The translations under genes and the position numbers were made by a program. The notes beneath the pieces are model-generated. The model was given only the letters and a program-made list of their open reading frames with translations, ran no database searches and was not told where the DNA came from. A stretch of DNA of 64,000 nucleotides from Amoebidium appalachense (Eukaryota; Ichthyosporea): NCBI GenBank assembly GCA_963693365.1, contig CAVNZM010000017.1, positions 2,542,001 to 2,606,000 of the forward strand, in the 5' to 3' direction. Below, piece by piece: positions 1 through 12,799 of the stretch (the first letter of the stretch is position 1; each line of letters starts with the position of its first letter).

Positions 1-111
1 TATCTACCTATTAGTAATACTATAGATTAAATATCTCATTAGTATGGGTCCAAACTCGGGTGCTGGGGATATGACGTGAGCCGACCCCACCTGGGAAAGG
101 CCTTTCTATTA

Positions 112-191
112 TCATGCACATTCTTTATGTGTGGCTTGCACCGCGGCATTGTTTGTCCATGTGTGTACTTCGTACTATCATAAATGCCGTA

Positions 192-231
<40 letters not shown>
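112..231 (+). repeat. Poly(C)-tailed short interspersed repeat, copy 1
   Basis: This copy reads tgcacattctttatgtgtgg, then a variant of the conserved middle (gtttgtccatgtgtgtactt), then cgtactatcataaatgccgt, and ends in a 39-base C-run followed by (CA)n. Order and spacing match the better copies at 43007, 43157 and 37139. The strand given is the one that reads towards the C tail. Confidence 0.55.
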
Positions 232-647
232 ACACACACACACCCTTCAAATCATGGCACATTCAAACCAAAGGCCTCCTGGAAATTAAGGGATGCCTTG
301 ATTCAAACCCACCTCCGCCAATCCAAAACTTTCCCCACCCATCGAATAAAAAAAGGTTTGCACGTTTAAAATCCCCCCCCCCCCCCCCCTCTCCCCCCCG
401 CCCCTTCTCCCCTTCCCTCCCTCCCCCGATACTCAGCACCCTGGCCATCTTCGAGCTCGGCTTGGGCCACTTGCCGGGTCCAAGTCTTACAAATATATCC
501 CCAAATCATGGTGTATACGTGACTGAAGGTCACTACGGTTTAGTACATTTATGATCTTATATGCACAGAACCCACGAGCTGAAGGCGGTAAATCACCTCG
601 TGACCCTAGCACTGGCCATCCAAATATCCCCCTCCCCTTCCTCCCCC

Positions 648-691
<44 letters not shown>

Positions 692-1039
692 AAAAAAAAA
701 AAGAGAGAAAGAAAAAATAAACGCGCGCGCGCACACACACACAAACACGTGCGCCTACCTACCCACCGTGCATCACCACCACCACCACCCACTCACCTAG
801 TACACCCCACCTACCCACACACAAACACACGCACGAATGGTCCACACACGTGCACACAAAAAAACCCTCTCAGCCTTTTTTCCAGTTGCCAAGTGGCACT
901 CTCGAGCTCCCTAACAAACCATTACATTCTGCCTGTTTCTCCCGGGACTGCCCGCTTTAGAGACAGAGCAAAGAGCTAGCACCATGCAAACAGCCGACTC
1001 ACTTACATACACGTGCCCGATCTGTACAGTATCTTAAGC

Positions 1040-1076
<37 letters not shown>

Positions 1077-1527
1077 GCGGGGAAAAAAAAAAAAAAAAAA
1101 ACCCACCACCACATCACTCGCCCAATGCCCCATCCACCACACACAGTGGCTCAAAAGTGGCTGTGTAGGGCCCGAAGTGTGCGGTGCAATCGGGGACGTG
1201 CAGAGAAGGCGGGTGAGTGTTTTGGGCTAGGGATTTGCACGTACGTGTGTGTGTGCGCGCGCTCGTGTGTGTGTGTGTGTGTGTGTAAGTGTGTGTGTAT
1301 GTGTGCGTGTGTGTGTGTGCGTGTGGGAGGGGGGGGGGGGGACGGGCTTAGTTGGAGATGTATGGAACTGGGTTGGAACTTTGGAAATGGTGAGACATCA
1401 AAGAACACAAAAAGAAAACATCACATGAATATCAACCCCCCCCCCCCCCCCCCCACAAAAAAAAAAGGGCGCGGGGGGGGGGGGGGGGGGGAGGGGGGGG
1501 GAGAGAGGGGGGGGGGGGGGGGGGGGG

Positions 1528-1532
1528 GGGCA

Positions 1533-1618
<86 letters not shown>

Positions 1619-1651
1619 GAGAGAGGGCAGGGGAGAGAGAGAGAGAGAGAG
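1528..1651 (+). repeat. (GA)n microsatellite
   Basis: Almost pure (GA)n of about 120 bases, preceded by several G-runs. On the other strand it is (TC)n. Open frames through it (poly Arg-Glu, poly Ser-Leu) are artefacts of the dinucleotide repeat. Confidence 0.9.
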
Positions 1652-2382
1652 AGAAATACAATTTAGTTATGAAAATAAGTGTGATGTTTATTACTAAACT
1701 GTTCCAATCAATATTAGAAGGGTGGCTCGTTGTGTGGCTTCAAGACACTAGCTATCAGCACGATGATCATGACCTTCACCTTCGTAGAGATCTAATAGAG
1801 TTAGTGGTACAACGGTTAACAATATCATAAGTTATTAAAGCTGCAACAGTTAATATCATAGCGCCTATGTACTGCCCTTATGAAAGTAGTTAAAAAATTC
1901 TACGCTTAGCAAACAGTGACAAGAGAGGTCAAATTTGCAGCGGAAACCTTACCGGCGCCCTCGATTATAATGTAGTTACTAACCATAAATAGGATGTTTC
2001 TGTTGCTCTGGGTAAAGTTAAGGTTGATGTCCAGATACACGTTCTCTCTAGGCTACCGTGACTCATGTTTGCTGCCGGGCTACTTAAAATAGTCTAGCCT
2101 TGAGGTGGCACTATTTGGTAAAACACCATTTATCTACGGGAGGCTAGTTTTATATGGTATTTTATGGGAAGAAATGAAATTCACTTGATGGAGCGTTACT
2201 TTAGGGGACTCGCGTTCGCAGAAACGAAAAGAAACGAAGTACAACCCGAAATTGCTCTAGAATCATCATATGCAAACATCTTCTGTCTCATTTCCACAAA
2301 CACACACACTCTCTCATCTTCTGTCTCATTTCCACAAACACACACACTCTCCCTCTTTCTCCCTCGCTCTCTGATTCTCTGA

Positions 2383-3543
2383 TTAGGAGGCGAAAGCACG
2401 GTCGTGAGAGTCAGGCTGTTCAAGCGCCAATGCCGAACTTGTACCGGTTTGCAGCAATTTATGTGACATGCCACCCAAAGATTCCATCTTGCCGAACCAC
2501 CCGGAAATCTCTATTGTCTTCTTGCTTCCTCCCGTCTGCTCCGACAATTCTCCAAGCGCAAGCAGCTGCTCCCGTGCACCGAGGCCAGACATTACCGGGC
2601 CAACATGACGCAAATTCTTGATCGGCGTGCACGTGAACGAATTCGCAATCCATGTGAGGGTAGTGCCGATGCTGTGGCATATGCGCACCGCAAAACTTGC
2701 CGGGGGCGGTGGGTTTTCAAGCTGTGTCCATTCGCCAAAATCACGTGAACGGCCTCCCTCAAGCCACTTGTCATTTTCAGGCTCCCCGTTTGAATCCAGT
2801 TGGGGTAGGTCTGGAATCCCAATGTGAGAGCGGCGATTGAACTCTGATGCAATAGAGTAGAGGGCCAGATTTTGCCATCCTTGGCAAAGAGCAGGCCATT
2901 CCCCCGTTGTCATGGCTGCCAAGTTTTCGAATGGCCACCGGAATAGGAGACAATCAGTTTTCGCTCGGGCTTCGAAATCCACGTCCATAAATCCGACACG
3001 GATTCCGACGATGTTTAGCACGGCAAAGTCAAGCAGGTCCCCGCTGCGTGACAAACCCTCCTCGCTCTGTGCCCCTCGCAAAATAGTACGGAATGATGCG
3101 ATGCCCTCGATGACCAGGCAGAGACTCGTCCTGTCTGTGCGAATTTCGTCTCCTGCCTTTACTCGTACAAATTGGCCCTTCCTGATTGCTTCCTCCGCTT
3201 CCCATTTTTTCATGCCTGCACGGCGGTAGAGAAAACGTGCTATGGGCTCTTCTTCCTTGCTGAACTTGACATTTCGCTGGGCTCGTAGCAGAATGATCAA
3301 CCCGCGAATGTGGACGATGAACGGTATGAGACCCCAGATAACAGCATCTATGCTTATGCGCGGGGGGTTGGTGTAAAAATTTGGCCAATTTGGGAACCCC
3401 GTTGCACTGTTCGCTACGATGCCTACGTATGCGCATACAAGACAGATTCGGATGAGAAGGATGTCTTTCTCAAAGAAGGCAGAAAGGGTGAAGAAGAGAC
3501 TGAACAAGTGGAACCAGGGGCTGTTGGGGCTGAGGACAATCAT
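2383..3543 (-). CDS. Popeye-domain-like membrane protein with degenerate cyclic-nucleotide-binding fold
   Basis: A single uninterrupted frame of 386 codons from ATG (3543) to a stop, the only intronless gene in the window. Residues about 10-30, 28-50 and 66-88 are hydrophobic (segments such as ILLIRICLVCAYVGIVANSA and AVIWGLIPFIVHIRGLIILL), giving two or three membrane spans. Next come a short linker and a soluble domain (about 95-235) with the order seen in Popeye proteins: an acidic helix, a turn around FVRVKAGDEI, a hydrophobic strand LCLVIEGIAS, and a late helix containing WPFENLAAM. Popeye proteins bind cAMP through this domain. The FDSPEW-type phosphate-binding motif is not evident; the matching place reads SGDLLDFAVLNIVG, so cAMP binding is doubtful. 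The tail after residue 240 is low in recognisable motifs. Alternatives are a divergent CAP-ED membrane protein or another two-pass sensor. The recognition rests on topology and weak motif similarity. Confidence 0.6.
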   Translation of the reverse strand: MIVLSPNSPWFHLFSLFFTLSAFFEKDILLIRICLVCAYVGIVANSATGFPNWPNFYTNPPRISIDAVIWGLIPFIVHIRGLIILLRAQRNVKFSKEEEPIARFLYRRAGMKKWEAEEAIRKGQFVRVKAGDEIRTDRTSLCLVIEGIASFRTILRGAQSEEGLSRSGDLLDFAVLNIVGIRVGFMDVDFEARAKTDCLLFRWPFENLAAMTTGEWPALCQGWQNLALYSIASEFNRRSHIGIPDLPQLDSNGEPENDKWLEGGRSRDFGEWTQLENPPPPASFAVRICHSIGTTLTWIANSFTCTPIKNLRHVGPVMSGLGAREQLLALGELSEQTGGSKKTIEISGWFGKMESLGGMSHKLLQTGTSSALALEQPDSHDRAFAS

Positions 3544-5667
3544 GGTGAATGGTTGTCTGAAGCCCAGACAACAAGTTTCGACAGTGCATGCACCAATCTA
3601 GTGAACTAATATTCTTTTCCTGTATAAACCCATATGTTTATCTAGTTACCTCTTTCTATCTTCCTGTGTAAAACGATGACAGAATGACGAACGGCGCATA
3701 GAAGAAAGTTCGTTTTTGTTTACAAAAATAACGGAGAATCTCTCGAAGTGGGAGTGACTTCAAGATCTATCTCGTACTAATGACACATATGAAATGCATA
3801 CACCAATTAAATGCGACCAAATATTCCGCTGCAATTTGCTATGTGTCACGAAGCGACATGCGCCAACTTTTGCGCAACGCAAAGCCTTCAACGGCCTGCC
3901 GTTTTTAATTTTTTTTTTTTTTTTTTTTTTTTTTTGCCCCTCGAAACAAAGCGGTCTTGCGCATTCACACTTCGAGGTTATCTTTTAAAACAAACAATAG
4001 AAACAAGGGAACAGGTGATGCTATTCAAGAATGGAGAGCGCGACCGGCCGATCAGCCCAGGAGCATGAGGCTAACGCTGTTTGTGCAAGGCGGCTTCAGA
4101 GAAAACACACCCACAAACACGGACACAAACACATTCACCCTCTAACCAGGCTATTTCTCGGAGTTCTGCCCGAAGCCTGTTGGGTTGCCAAGGGCATATG
4201 TACAAGTGTGATGCTTGAAAGATGGGTGACATTTATTCGTTAGCACTCAAACAGTTGGGGCCCTTCGCGTCCACACATCCACTTAAAAGCTCGACGTCGG
4301 TACCCTCTCACACATACACACGAATATGCACGCGCATATACACTGTGTGACGTAAGCACACACACAGAGACACGTTCGGCTGTGTACGTGTGTTTGTGTT
4401 TGTGTATTTGTGTGTGTGTGTGTGTGTGTGTGTGGGTGTGTGTTGTGTGTGGGTGTGTGTGTGGGTGTGTGTGTGTCTGTGTTCGTGTGTGTGTTTGTGT
4501 GCACGTGTGCATGCGCGTGTGCGCACAAATGTCCGTGTGTGCGCGCGCGACGGGCACGCTTTTGCACGTTTATGCAAGTGTCCGTGTACCACAGGTGTGT
4601 ACGTACCTGTGAATGCGTGGACGCATGTGGTTATTAAGTTAGTGAATCATTCCAACCGCAGTGCATGCATGTATAATTATGTTCATACAATCACATCAAG
4701 GAATGCACAAGTACTGATTTGAACCACGAAAAGGACAGCTTCATGTAGCTACTGTTTTCTTTGTACGCCATAATGCCGTCTGTGTCCAAAAACCGAAATT
4801 CACAAGCATGACCAAGAAGTAAGAGTAAGCGGTAACGTGTGCTAATATGTGTGGAAAATACCATGGTGGGTGAGTGTGGTTGTTTGTGTGTGTGTGTAGG
4901 TTGGGAGAGAGGCCGTGGTGTATAGAAAGAGTAACAGCCTACGGTAGGAAGTACACATTCACGACGGACAATTGCAACTCATCACACATAAGAGTATGCC
5001 TCGTATATATGGGGGGGGAGTGGGGTGGGAAAGGCCTAGAAGGGGGGGGGGGGGGGGGGGGGAGGGGGGGGTCATCATGGCCATGGTTGCCCATCCGCTC
5101 AGAGCCTGACGTCTCAGTGGGCGGTGTAATTATGTAATGACTGGTGCACATGCAAGTGTGCAAGAAGCACCGTGGGAGGCGGTGGGGAGGTGCACTGTGG
5201 CACTTTGCCACAGTAACCCAACCGTTTTTTGCTTTTCCAGTTAGTCTGTGTACACGTGCACGTGCAGGTCTATAGGGTTATTTTCTGTGTGTGTGCGCGC
5301 GCGTGTGTGTCACGAGTGTGTGTGTGTGTGTGTGTGTGTGTACGTGGGTGGTTGAGTGTAGGTACACATGTCATAATGGTGCACGTGAGTGGTAATCGTG
5401 GTGTGTGCCCGGTGTGTTCGCGCATGCACGTGCATGCACTACATCACGGGGCATATGTACACACATGGCAGTATCACTGCTACGAGAGGAGGAATAGCTC
5501 AAATTTCTTTGTAGATGGGGGTTTTAGTGTCAATAGACAGAGAGCCGGGGACTGGACTTTATATAAAGTAGCTTCAATAGACCAGATTTTTTTCGTGTGT
5601 GTGCCTGTGTTTTCTTTCATCTTTTTTTTTTTTTTTTTTGGTGGTTGGTGGTGGTGGTGGTGGTGGT

Positions 5668-5700
<33 letters not shown>

Positions 5701-6066
5701 TGAATGCGGAACACGGTACGAAGTACGCATACACGAAGGACACATGCAAAGGCAAACAAGTATGCAACATCAGCCATACGCACAGTATGCGTCATAAGCA
5801 GAGCCCATCCTCAGGGAGGGCCCAAGTCATCAATTGCGTCTGAGGTTCGACCCCTTAGCCCGCGTATATACGACTCTCCAACTCAGACAGCAGCATCAAC
5901 TGAACTTGGGAGGGTCAACCCGTCTTGATCAAAGAGGAGCAGGGTTGCTTATGCAAGGTGAGCAAAACGGTGAAGATGTGTGTGCAAACTAATGCAGTGC
6001 AGCGAAAAATGCGTATGTGATTACAGATGCACGACACAGAGCAACCATGCCCGGTTGCATGGAAGT
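5668..6066 (-). repeat. Poly(C)-tailed dispersed repeat, long version (about 400 bp)
   Basis: On the + strand it opens with a 31-base G-run (preceded by (GGT)n), then tttgaatgcggaacacggta, then caaaggcaaacaagtatgca, agcagagcccatcctcaggg, and an extra about 250-bp body ending in cccggttgcatggaagtaag. The same body recurs at 28916-29319 and 29368-29771 with a few differences (here aggttcgacccctt, there agtttcgacccctt). No protein is encoded. The aggttcgacccc string resembles an RNA polymerase III B box, but no matching A box at normal spacing was found. Confidence 0.8.
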
Positions 6067-6067
6067 A

Positions 6068-6365
6068 AGGGGAGGGGGGGGGGGGGGGGGGGGGTTCGGG
6101 GAGATAAAAGGGAAACACATACAACACACAAGGGGGGGGGGGGGGAAAATCGCGATCGGGAGATAAAAGGGAAACACATACAACACACAAGGGGGGGGGG
6201 GGGGGAGAATCGCGATCGGGAGATAAAAGGGGAACACACCCACCCACCCACCCACACGCACACACACACCACTCGCGCGCGCGTGCCGGGAGATAAAAGG
6301 GGAACACACACACACACACCGTGACACACGCACACGCGCGCGCGCGCGGGGAGTTAAAAGGGGAA
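6068..6365 (+). repeat. Minisatellite built on a ggagataaaaggg(g/a)aacac core
   Basis: Five successive copies of a core like cgggagataaaagggaaacac, starting near 6100, 6158, 6218, 6288 and 6348. They are separated by variable G-runs, cgcgatcg motifs, (CA)n, (CCCA)n and (CG)n stretches. The core is conserved while the filler between cores changes in type and length, so the units seem to have duplicated and then been altered by slippage in the embedded simple repeats. Confidence 0.75.
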
Positions 6366-6379
6366 CACACACACACACA

Positions 6380-6439
<60 letters not shown>

Positions 6440-6780
6440 TGCGCGCGCACACACATACACCCATTCACCTCGTCGACAAAACCCAACTCAGACACTGCTG
6501 CACTTGAACATGGGAGGAGGAGGGGGGGGGGGGGGAGGGGGGGGGGGGGGGGGGGTTGCTAACTGAGTAAACAGGACCAGAACACTAACGAGAAGGATTG
6601 CATTCTAGGACAACCCAAAACCTGGTGACACAGACTTAGAGGCCACCGTAAGGGCACAGCAGGGATGGATCGCTCACGAGATTGCAGGGCCAAAAAAAAT
6701 GTGAACCAGGAAGGGTGTTGTGGTGTCGAATTGTGTTGGGAAGATGTTCAGAAGGTGTAGGTTTGAATCTGAGAGGGCCG

Positions 6781-6960
6781 GGGGGGGGGGGGGGGGGGGG
6801 GGGGGTTGAATGCGTCATAAAGTACGAAAAAAGGGGGGTTAAAAAGCGGAACATGGTACGAAGTACAAGAACACGATGAGAAACACGGTGAAGGACACAG
6901 GCAAAAGCAAACATTCAGGTATGCAACATCAGCAATGTGCGCAGTGTGAGGAACTCAGGA
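6781..6960 (-). repeat. Poly(C)-tailed dispersed repeat, diverged copy
   Basis: A 25-base G-run leads into ttgaatgcgtcataaagtac. There is then a second start (gcggaacatggtacgaagta) followed by gcaaaagcaaacattcaggt and atgcaacatcagcaatgtgc. It looks like one copy inserted into, or fused with, the head of another. Confidence 0.6.
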
Positions 6961-7136
6961 GACGGGGCTTCTAGGTCCCCCCGTCGATACCTAAGTCGAT
7001 ACTTCCCTGGCTAACATACCACACCAGCTGAAAAGAATGAAGCCCCACGGAAGAAAAGTAAGAAAGCGGTTAAGAGAGACCGCATGTGCATTGGAGAGAG
7101 GATGGTGAGTGAGTAAGAAGAGATAAAAGGAGTGAG

Positions 7137-7962
<826 letters not shown>

Positions 7963-8065
7963 AAGCATAGCCTAAAAACAAACTGAGCTCCACAACCTTT
8001 GCTCATGCATGGAGAGGGGGTGGGAGGATGGGAAAGATGGGAATGGGGGAAGAACCGTGTGTGTG

Positions 8066-8067
<2 letters not shown>

Positions 8068-8122
<55 letters not shown>

Positions 8123-8160
8123 GTGGTGGTGGTGGTGGGGGGGGGGGGGGGGGGGGGGGG
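8068..8160 (+). repeat. Compound (GT)n(GGT)n(G)n microsatellite
   Basis: About 50 bases of (GT)n pass through a few ggt units into a G-run of about 24. The same order, (GT)n then G-run, recurs at 28011-28075 and elsewhere, and as (C)n(CA)n on the other strand. Confidence 0.9.
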
Positions 8161-8348
8161 CAAGGGGGTTTCGTCGCGATAAAATGTTTATGCGGCTCGA
8201 TTGGGCCATGATGTCATGGTTACAGAGCAAAAGCACGTGATTTGCAAACGGAGTCGGAGGCTTAAGGGAATTTCTTGACCGATGTGAGTGGCCGCAAGAG
8301 GCGACAAAAAAGATTAAAAAAAAAAAAGGAAAACCAAAATGGGTGGGT

Positions 8349-8382
<34 letters not shown>

Positions 8383-8510
8383 GTAGAGCACAAAAGTCGA
8401 AAGTTGGGAGATTGGGATTACTTAAACGTGTGCAGTAGGTGTTGGGAATAACGAAAAAAGAAGGGGGGGGGGGGGGGAGGGGGGGAGTAATTCAATTCGA
8501 CGATTCACAA

Positions 8511-8548
<38 letters not shown>

Positions 8549-10003
8549 CTCCTACCCTGAACCATAGTGTCAGAAGGAGAACCACTTTGGTGATGCTGAA
8601 ATGGTAACCGGCTGGCATCGGAATAGGAGGTCGAGCTAGGCTCAGTGGTTTGTAACGTGTGCTCTTGGTAAGGACACAACTCAGGGCTCTACTCATCTGC
8701 TCTACTCCGTATGCTCCAGGTCACCTTCCAAAGTTTGGGTGACTCTGGATGGCTCCCAGCCACCAACTCGCAAAATTTCTACCATCCTAACACTATGAGC
8801 TGAAAATAATAAGCCCTGGAACGTTTCGCCTCAAGTGTAAGATAGGGAAAAGACACACGTGTCACCTCTATGTTAGCAACTCTTCCGTGCCAAAAAACAA
8901 AACATGAAACGTTGCAATTGGCCCATTGAGTCCACTGTTAGTGTTGGAGCGCAAAGCTGTAGCGGCGCCAACCTGCGGCAACAACTGCTCACTGCCCGCA
9001 ATGCGCGATTGGCAAAATCGACTTGCGCAAGCATGACACCAGGGTCTCTGCCGCCCATCGAGCCTCGGATAGCATTATAAAGGTCGACCGATCTTTCAGC
9101 AGGCATGTTTTTACTGATGCTTCGGATCCGCCATCCGCCGACGGCGTTCCGAAGACAGTCATCCAATAGGAACGAAGCTTAACACTTGGCCAATAACGCC
9201 GAGGCTCACTCAACCAAAAAAGGATCATATCTTATGATTGGATTCATTGGACGTGACACTGAATATGCACACATATGATAAAGAAAAACAAATGTTTATA
9301 TATCATACTTGCATATGTTCTTGGCCCGCCTATCATTTCAAAGCATCTATATATTTACAGAGGAAAGAAGCCTCTGCATTTTTCTCTAAATAAGCTATGA
9401 TGGGGTGTCTGAAACCACGTTATTCGGACTGACCCCTTCGCAGCGTTCAGTGAATTCTTTGCCCAAATATAGCTAAAAACAAAACAATTATTTGATTGGT
9501 TAAGGTTAAATAATGTAATAACCAAACATAGCAACACGCACGAAATTCAAAAAGCACGAGGCGCCGCGCGCCGGCAACTTGGCCAAGCCAGGAGGCTTCC
9601 GTTTTGTTATGTACTTGTCACTTGTGTTTTTCGTTTCGCATCTTGCATGTATGCAATCATTTTCTATAAGGATATTTTGGTAGGAAAGCTTTTTATTATC
9701 AGGTTTGGCTTATAATACACTGGCCAGTTACGCTGTGGGCTAGGCATTTTGGTGGTTGCACACGTGCACCTAGCTCGTGCACCTACAACGTTAACTTGAG
9801 ATCCCCCACACAGTTAGGGTTTCAAATGGTAAAGGCGTATTGCTGCCATCCTGCAGCATCACCTTTTCCAAAGACGTTATTGGATCGTTTTTTACGTAGA
9901 TATTATATTAACAAGCGAAGAAACACGTCTCGCTTAAACGTTCCACTTTAGCCTGCATCGTTCTGCCTTTCTAGATCTCCCATCCTTGGTCTGCCCACAG
10001 AAA

Positions 10004-10530
10004 ATGGCGTCAAGAATAGCACCCCTGAGCACAGCTTTGGGAAGTGCCTATACAGCACTGCACACCAAAGGGTTATTGAGCCTGGTTCCGAAGGCGACCG
10101 GGTAAGTCACACTATTTTTGTCCTTCCCTTTCAAGAAAAAAGAAAAACATGAGATCTGGGATGGTGTCTGCGCCTGCACCAACCCACCACCCTCTCCTAT
10201 TCGGCCACTTTATCACTTTCCATGGTTGATCTGGAACAGGATGTAAATTAATCTGGTCACTGAATTTTTATTGCAACACACGCATGTGTGGACATGACTG
10301 AAGCAAGCTCATTGTTGTAGAGCCACATGTACTTGGTTTTTCAATGTTAAGGTTTCTTTTCCCCCACCGTACCCCCTCTCCCCGTCGCCCTCCCCCCTCC
10401 CCCCCCCCCCCCCCCCCCCCCAAACCATCCCCCCCGCCCTCAACCCCGAAACAAAGAACATTGAAGCAGGCATGGGAAGGTATGAATAGGAAGAGAGGTG
10501 AGCAAAGGGTGTTGGTTGGTGGTGGTGGTG

Positions 10531-10563
<33 letters not shown>

Positions 10564-11532
10564 GGCGGCAAGGTGAGATAGAAATACTACGTTCTTTGAG
10601 GTATTTCTACTCCCCCCTTCCCCCTCCCCCACCCTTCCCTATCCGTTAGCGTCATCTTGCCATCTATTTTTTGCTTCCCGACCTTCGTCGACTCTCCACG
10701 GCATAACCCCCCCCCCCCCCCCCCCCCCCGAATCAATTACCCTACTCCCCTCAACCTCCGACTGCCCTTTCCGTCTCGCTTTGTGCCCCCCCCCTCCCCT
10801 CCCCCCCTGTGCCCCTCTCTCCCGCCTCTCTTACTCCCCCCTCCCTTCCCCCCCCCCCCCCCCCCCCCCCCCCCCGCCCCCGCCTATCTTTTGGATGCAC
10901 ACTCTTAGTGTCTTTGTGTGTGCTATGCAAAATCTGCATTGTGTTGCCTGTTGCGAGTTTATATTTCGTACTCTGTAATACAATATTATCATATCTCCCC
11001 CCCCCCCCCCCCCCCCCCCCCTCCCCCCCCCTCCGGCCCCTACCCCCGAAACCTCCCACCCCCTCCCCCTCTTCGTTTTCTTCTCTAGTCTTAGTCTAAA
11101 TAGGTCTTGCTATTGTAGGTGCCGTTTAGCCGCGCACGATATCTCGTACCGATATTTCAGCACAAAACAAGGCACCAATGTGGGAAAGGAGGCAGAGAAA
11201 GACGATATTCGGCACGAGGGGCTCAGGAAAATCAAGGAAAAGGCAAGTTTTGGAATGATTTTTCAAGCCCATTTAGGCTTTTTCTTGTATATTCTAATTC
11301 GGGGTTCTTTTCTTTAATTTTTTCCTTTTCAATCTCCCCACCTTTCCCCCCCTTTCTTTCTTTCTTTTCTGATCTTTTCTTGTCTATTCGTTTTTTTCCC
11401 TATCTTGTTTTCCTTCCTTTTTTGCTTCCCCCCTTTTCCCCTTTTCTTTCTTCCCCTCTTTCTTCTTTTCTTTCTTCTTTCTTTCTTCTTTCTTTCTTCT
11501 TCTTTTCCTCCCTCCCCCCCCCCCCCCCCCCC

Positions 11533-11577
<45 letters not shown>

Positions 11578-12350
11578 CCCCTCCTTTTGTGTGTCAGTGG
11601 AGGTTTTTTTTTTGTGGGGGGGGGGGGGGGGGGGGGAGAATTTGGCAGAGGAGGTTCAAAAATGAAGAGAAAAAGCTTTCTGTCCCCCTACCCTCTCCTT
11701 TGCATTCCTTTTTTTGGTCTCTTTTTTGGGGGAGGGGGGGGGGGGGGGGAGAGGGCGGGCAAGGGAGGGAGGGAGGGGCTGTGGGGGTCGGGATGGGAGA
11801 GGGAGGGAGGACGGGGGGGGGGGGGGGAGGGGGTAGGAGAGAGGTGGTGACGGGGTTGGGGATGAGAAAAGAAAGAACGATCGGACGAAAAAAAAAAAAA
11901 AAAAAAGGTGGGGGGGAGGGGGGGAAAGAAAAATCATGGAAATGAAAAGAAATGCCCGTACGTCCCAATGTTTTTTGACCGGAATCACCCTCCTTTTCAC
12001 ACAGTTTGGGCTGTATCCGACATACGAGGCACGGCACACCCCCCTGAGGGAATTTCGGGACAGATATGAGCAGCTGGCCAACGGGGAGCAGGTGGAGGGC
12101 ATAAAGGAGGTCTTGGTGGGTGCGTGGCCCCATAATTACATACTTACATATAAAAATATACGTAAAATAATAATATAATAAATATATGGGCCTGAAATGT
12201 ACAGATAACACTGTCATATAGGATGGCTGTTTGCCAGGGCTGGTGTACCACACAAATACGCAATGTCACAAGCATGGACACACACACACACAGACACGCG
12301 CATGCACACACACACACATGCACACATACACACACACACTCACACACACA

Positions 12351-12383
<33 letters not shown>

Positions 12384-12608
12384 GAGCCTACAGACACACA
12401 CACATGCACACACAACCACGTGCACGTGAACGCACAGACATCAGCAAAACATGCATGCGTGTGCAAGAGCACCCACACATACTAATGGAGTCGGACACAC
12501 ACACACACAAGCATGCATTTGCACCCGCGAATCGCATTTGCACAGGAGGACATTCATACAGGCTCTCACACACGGAGCACGTCTTGATACGGACATCTAT
12601 CTGTGCAG

Positions 12609-12640
<32 letters not shown>

Positions 12641-12700
12641 CATTCTGCATCGTGTTATCCCTTGTTCTTGTGTACATCGTACTGTATGACACATTCAAGC

Positions 12701-12799
<99 letters not shown>

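Larger units (their letters stand above)
1..2382. other. Non-coding left flank rich in homopolymers and microsatellites
   Basis: No convincing gene. It holds C-runs (193-231, 373-389, 647-681, 1042-1071, 1437-1454), G-runs, a (GT)n stretch near 1240-1325 and a long (GA)n tract at 1528-1651. The part from about 1690 to 2260 is ordinary mixed sequence without a long open frame or recognisable exon. A 38-bp unit (beginning catcttctgtctcatttcc) is present twice in tandem at 2277-2352, just downstream of the stop of the minus-strand gene, so it may be part of that gene's 3' untranslated region. Confidence 0.7.

Noticed and set aside
766-800. Poly-histidine or poly-proline coding stretches
   Set aside because: They arise from (CAC)n and C-runs in non-coding DNA.
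5840-5875. tRNA gene suggested by aggttcgacccc
   Set aside because: No cloverleaf could be drawn around it, no A box at normal spacing, and the string is part of a dispersed repeat.
8873-9235. Minus-strand open frames of 79 and 97 codons in non-repetitive DNA
   Set aside because: The composition is less repetitive than elsewhere, but I saw no family resemblance, no splice partners and no supporting neighbour. Kept out of the gene list; RNA-seq would decide.
12116-12119. Donor TTG|GTGGGT after LysRS exon 3
   Set aside because: It would leave phase 0 and put exon 4 out of frame. The donor four bases later (GTGG|GTGCGT) gives the correct ...EVLVGRVTSV.
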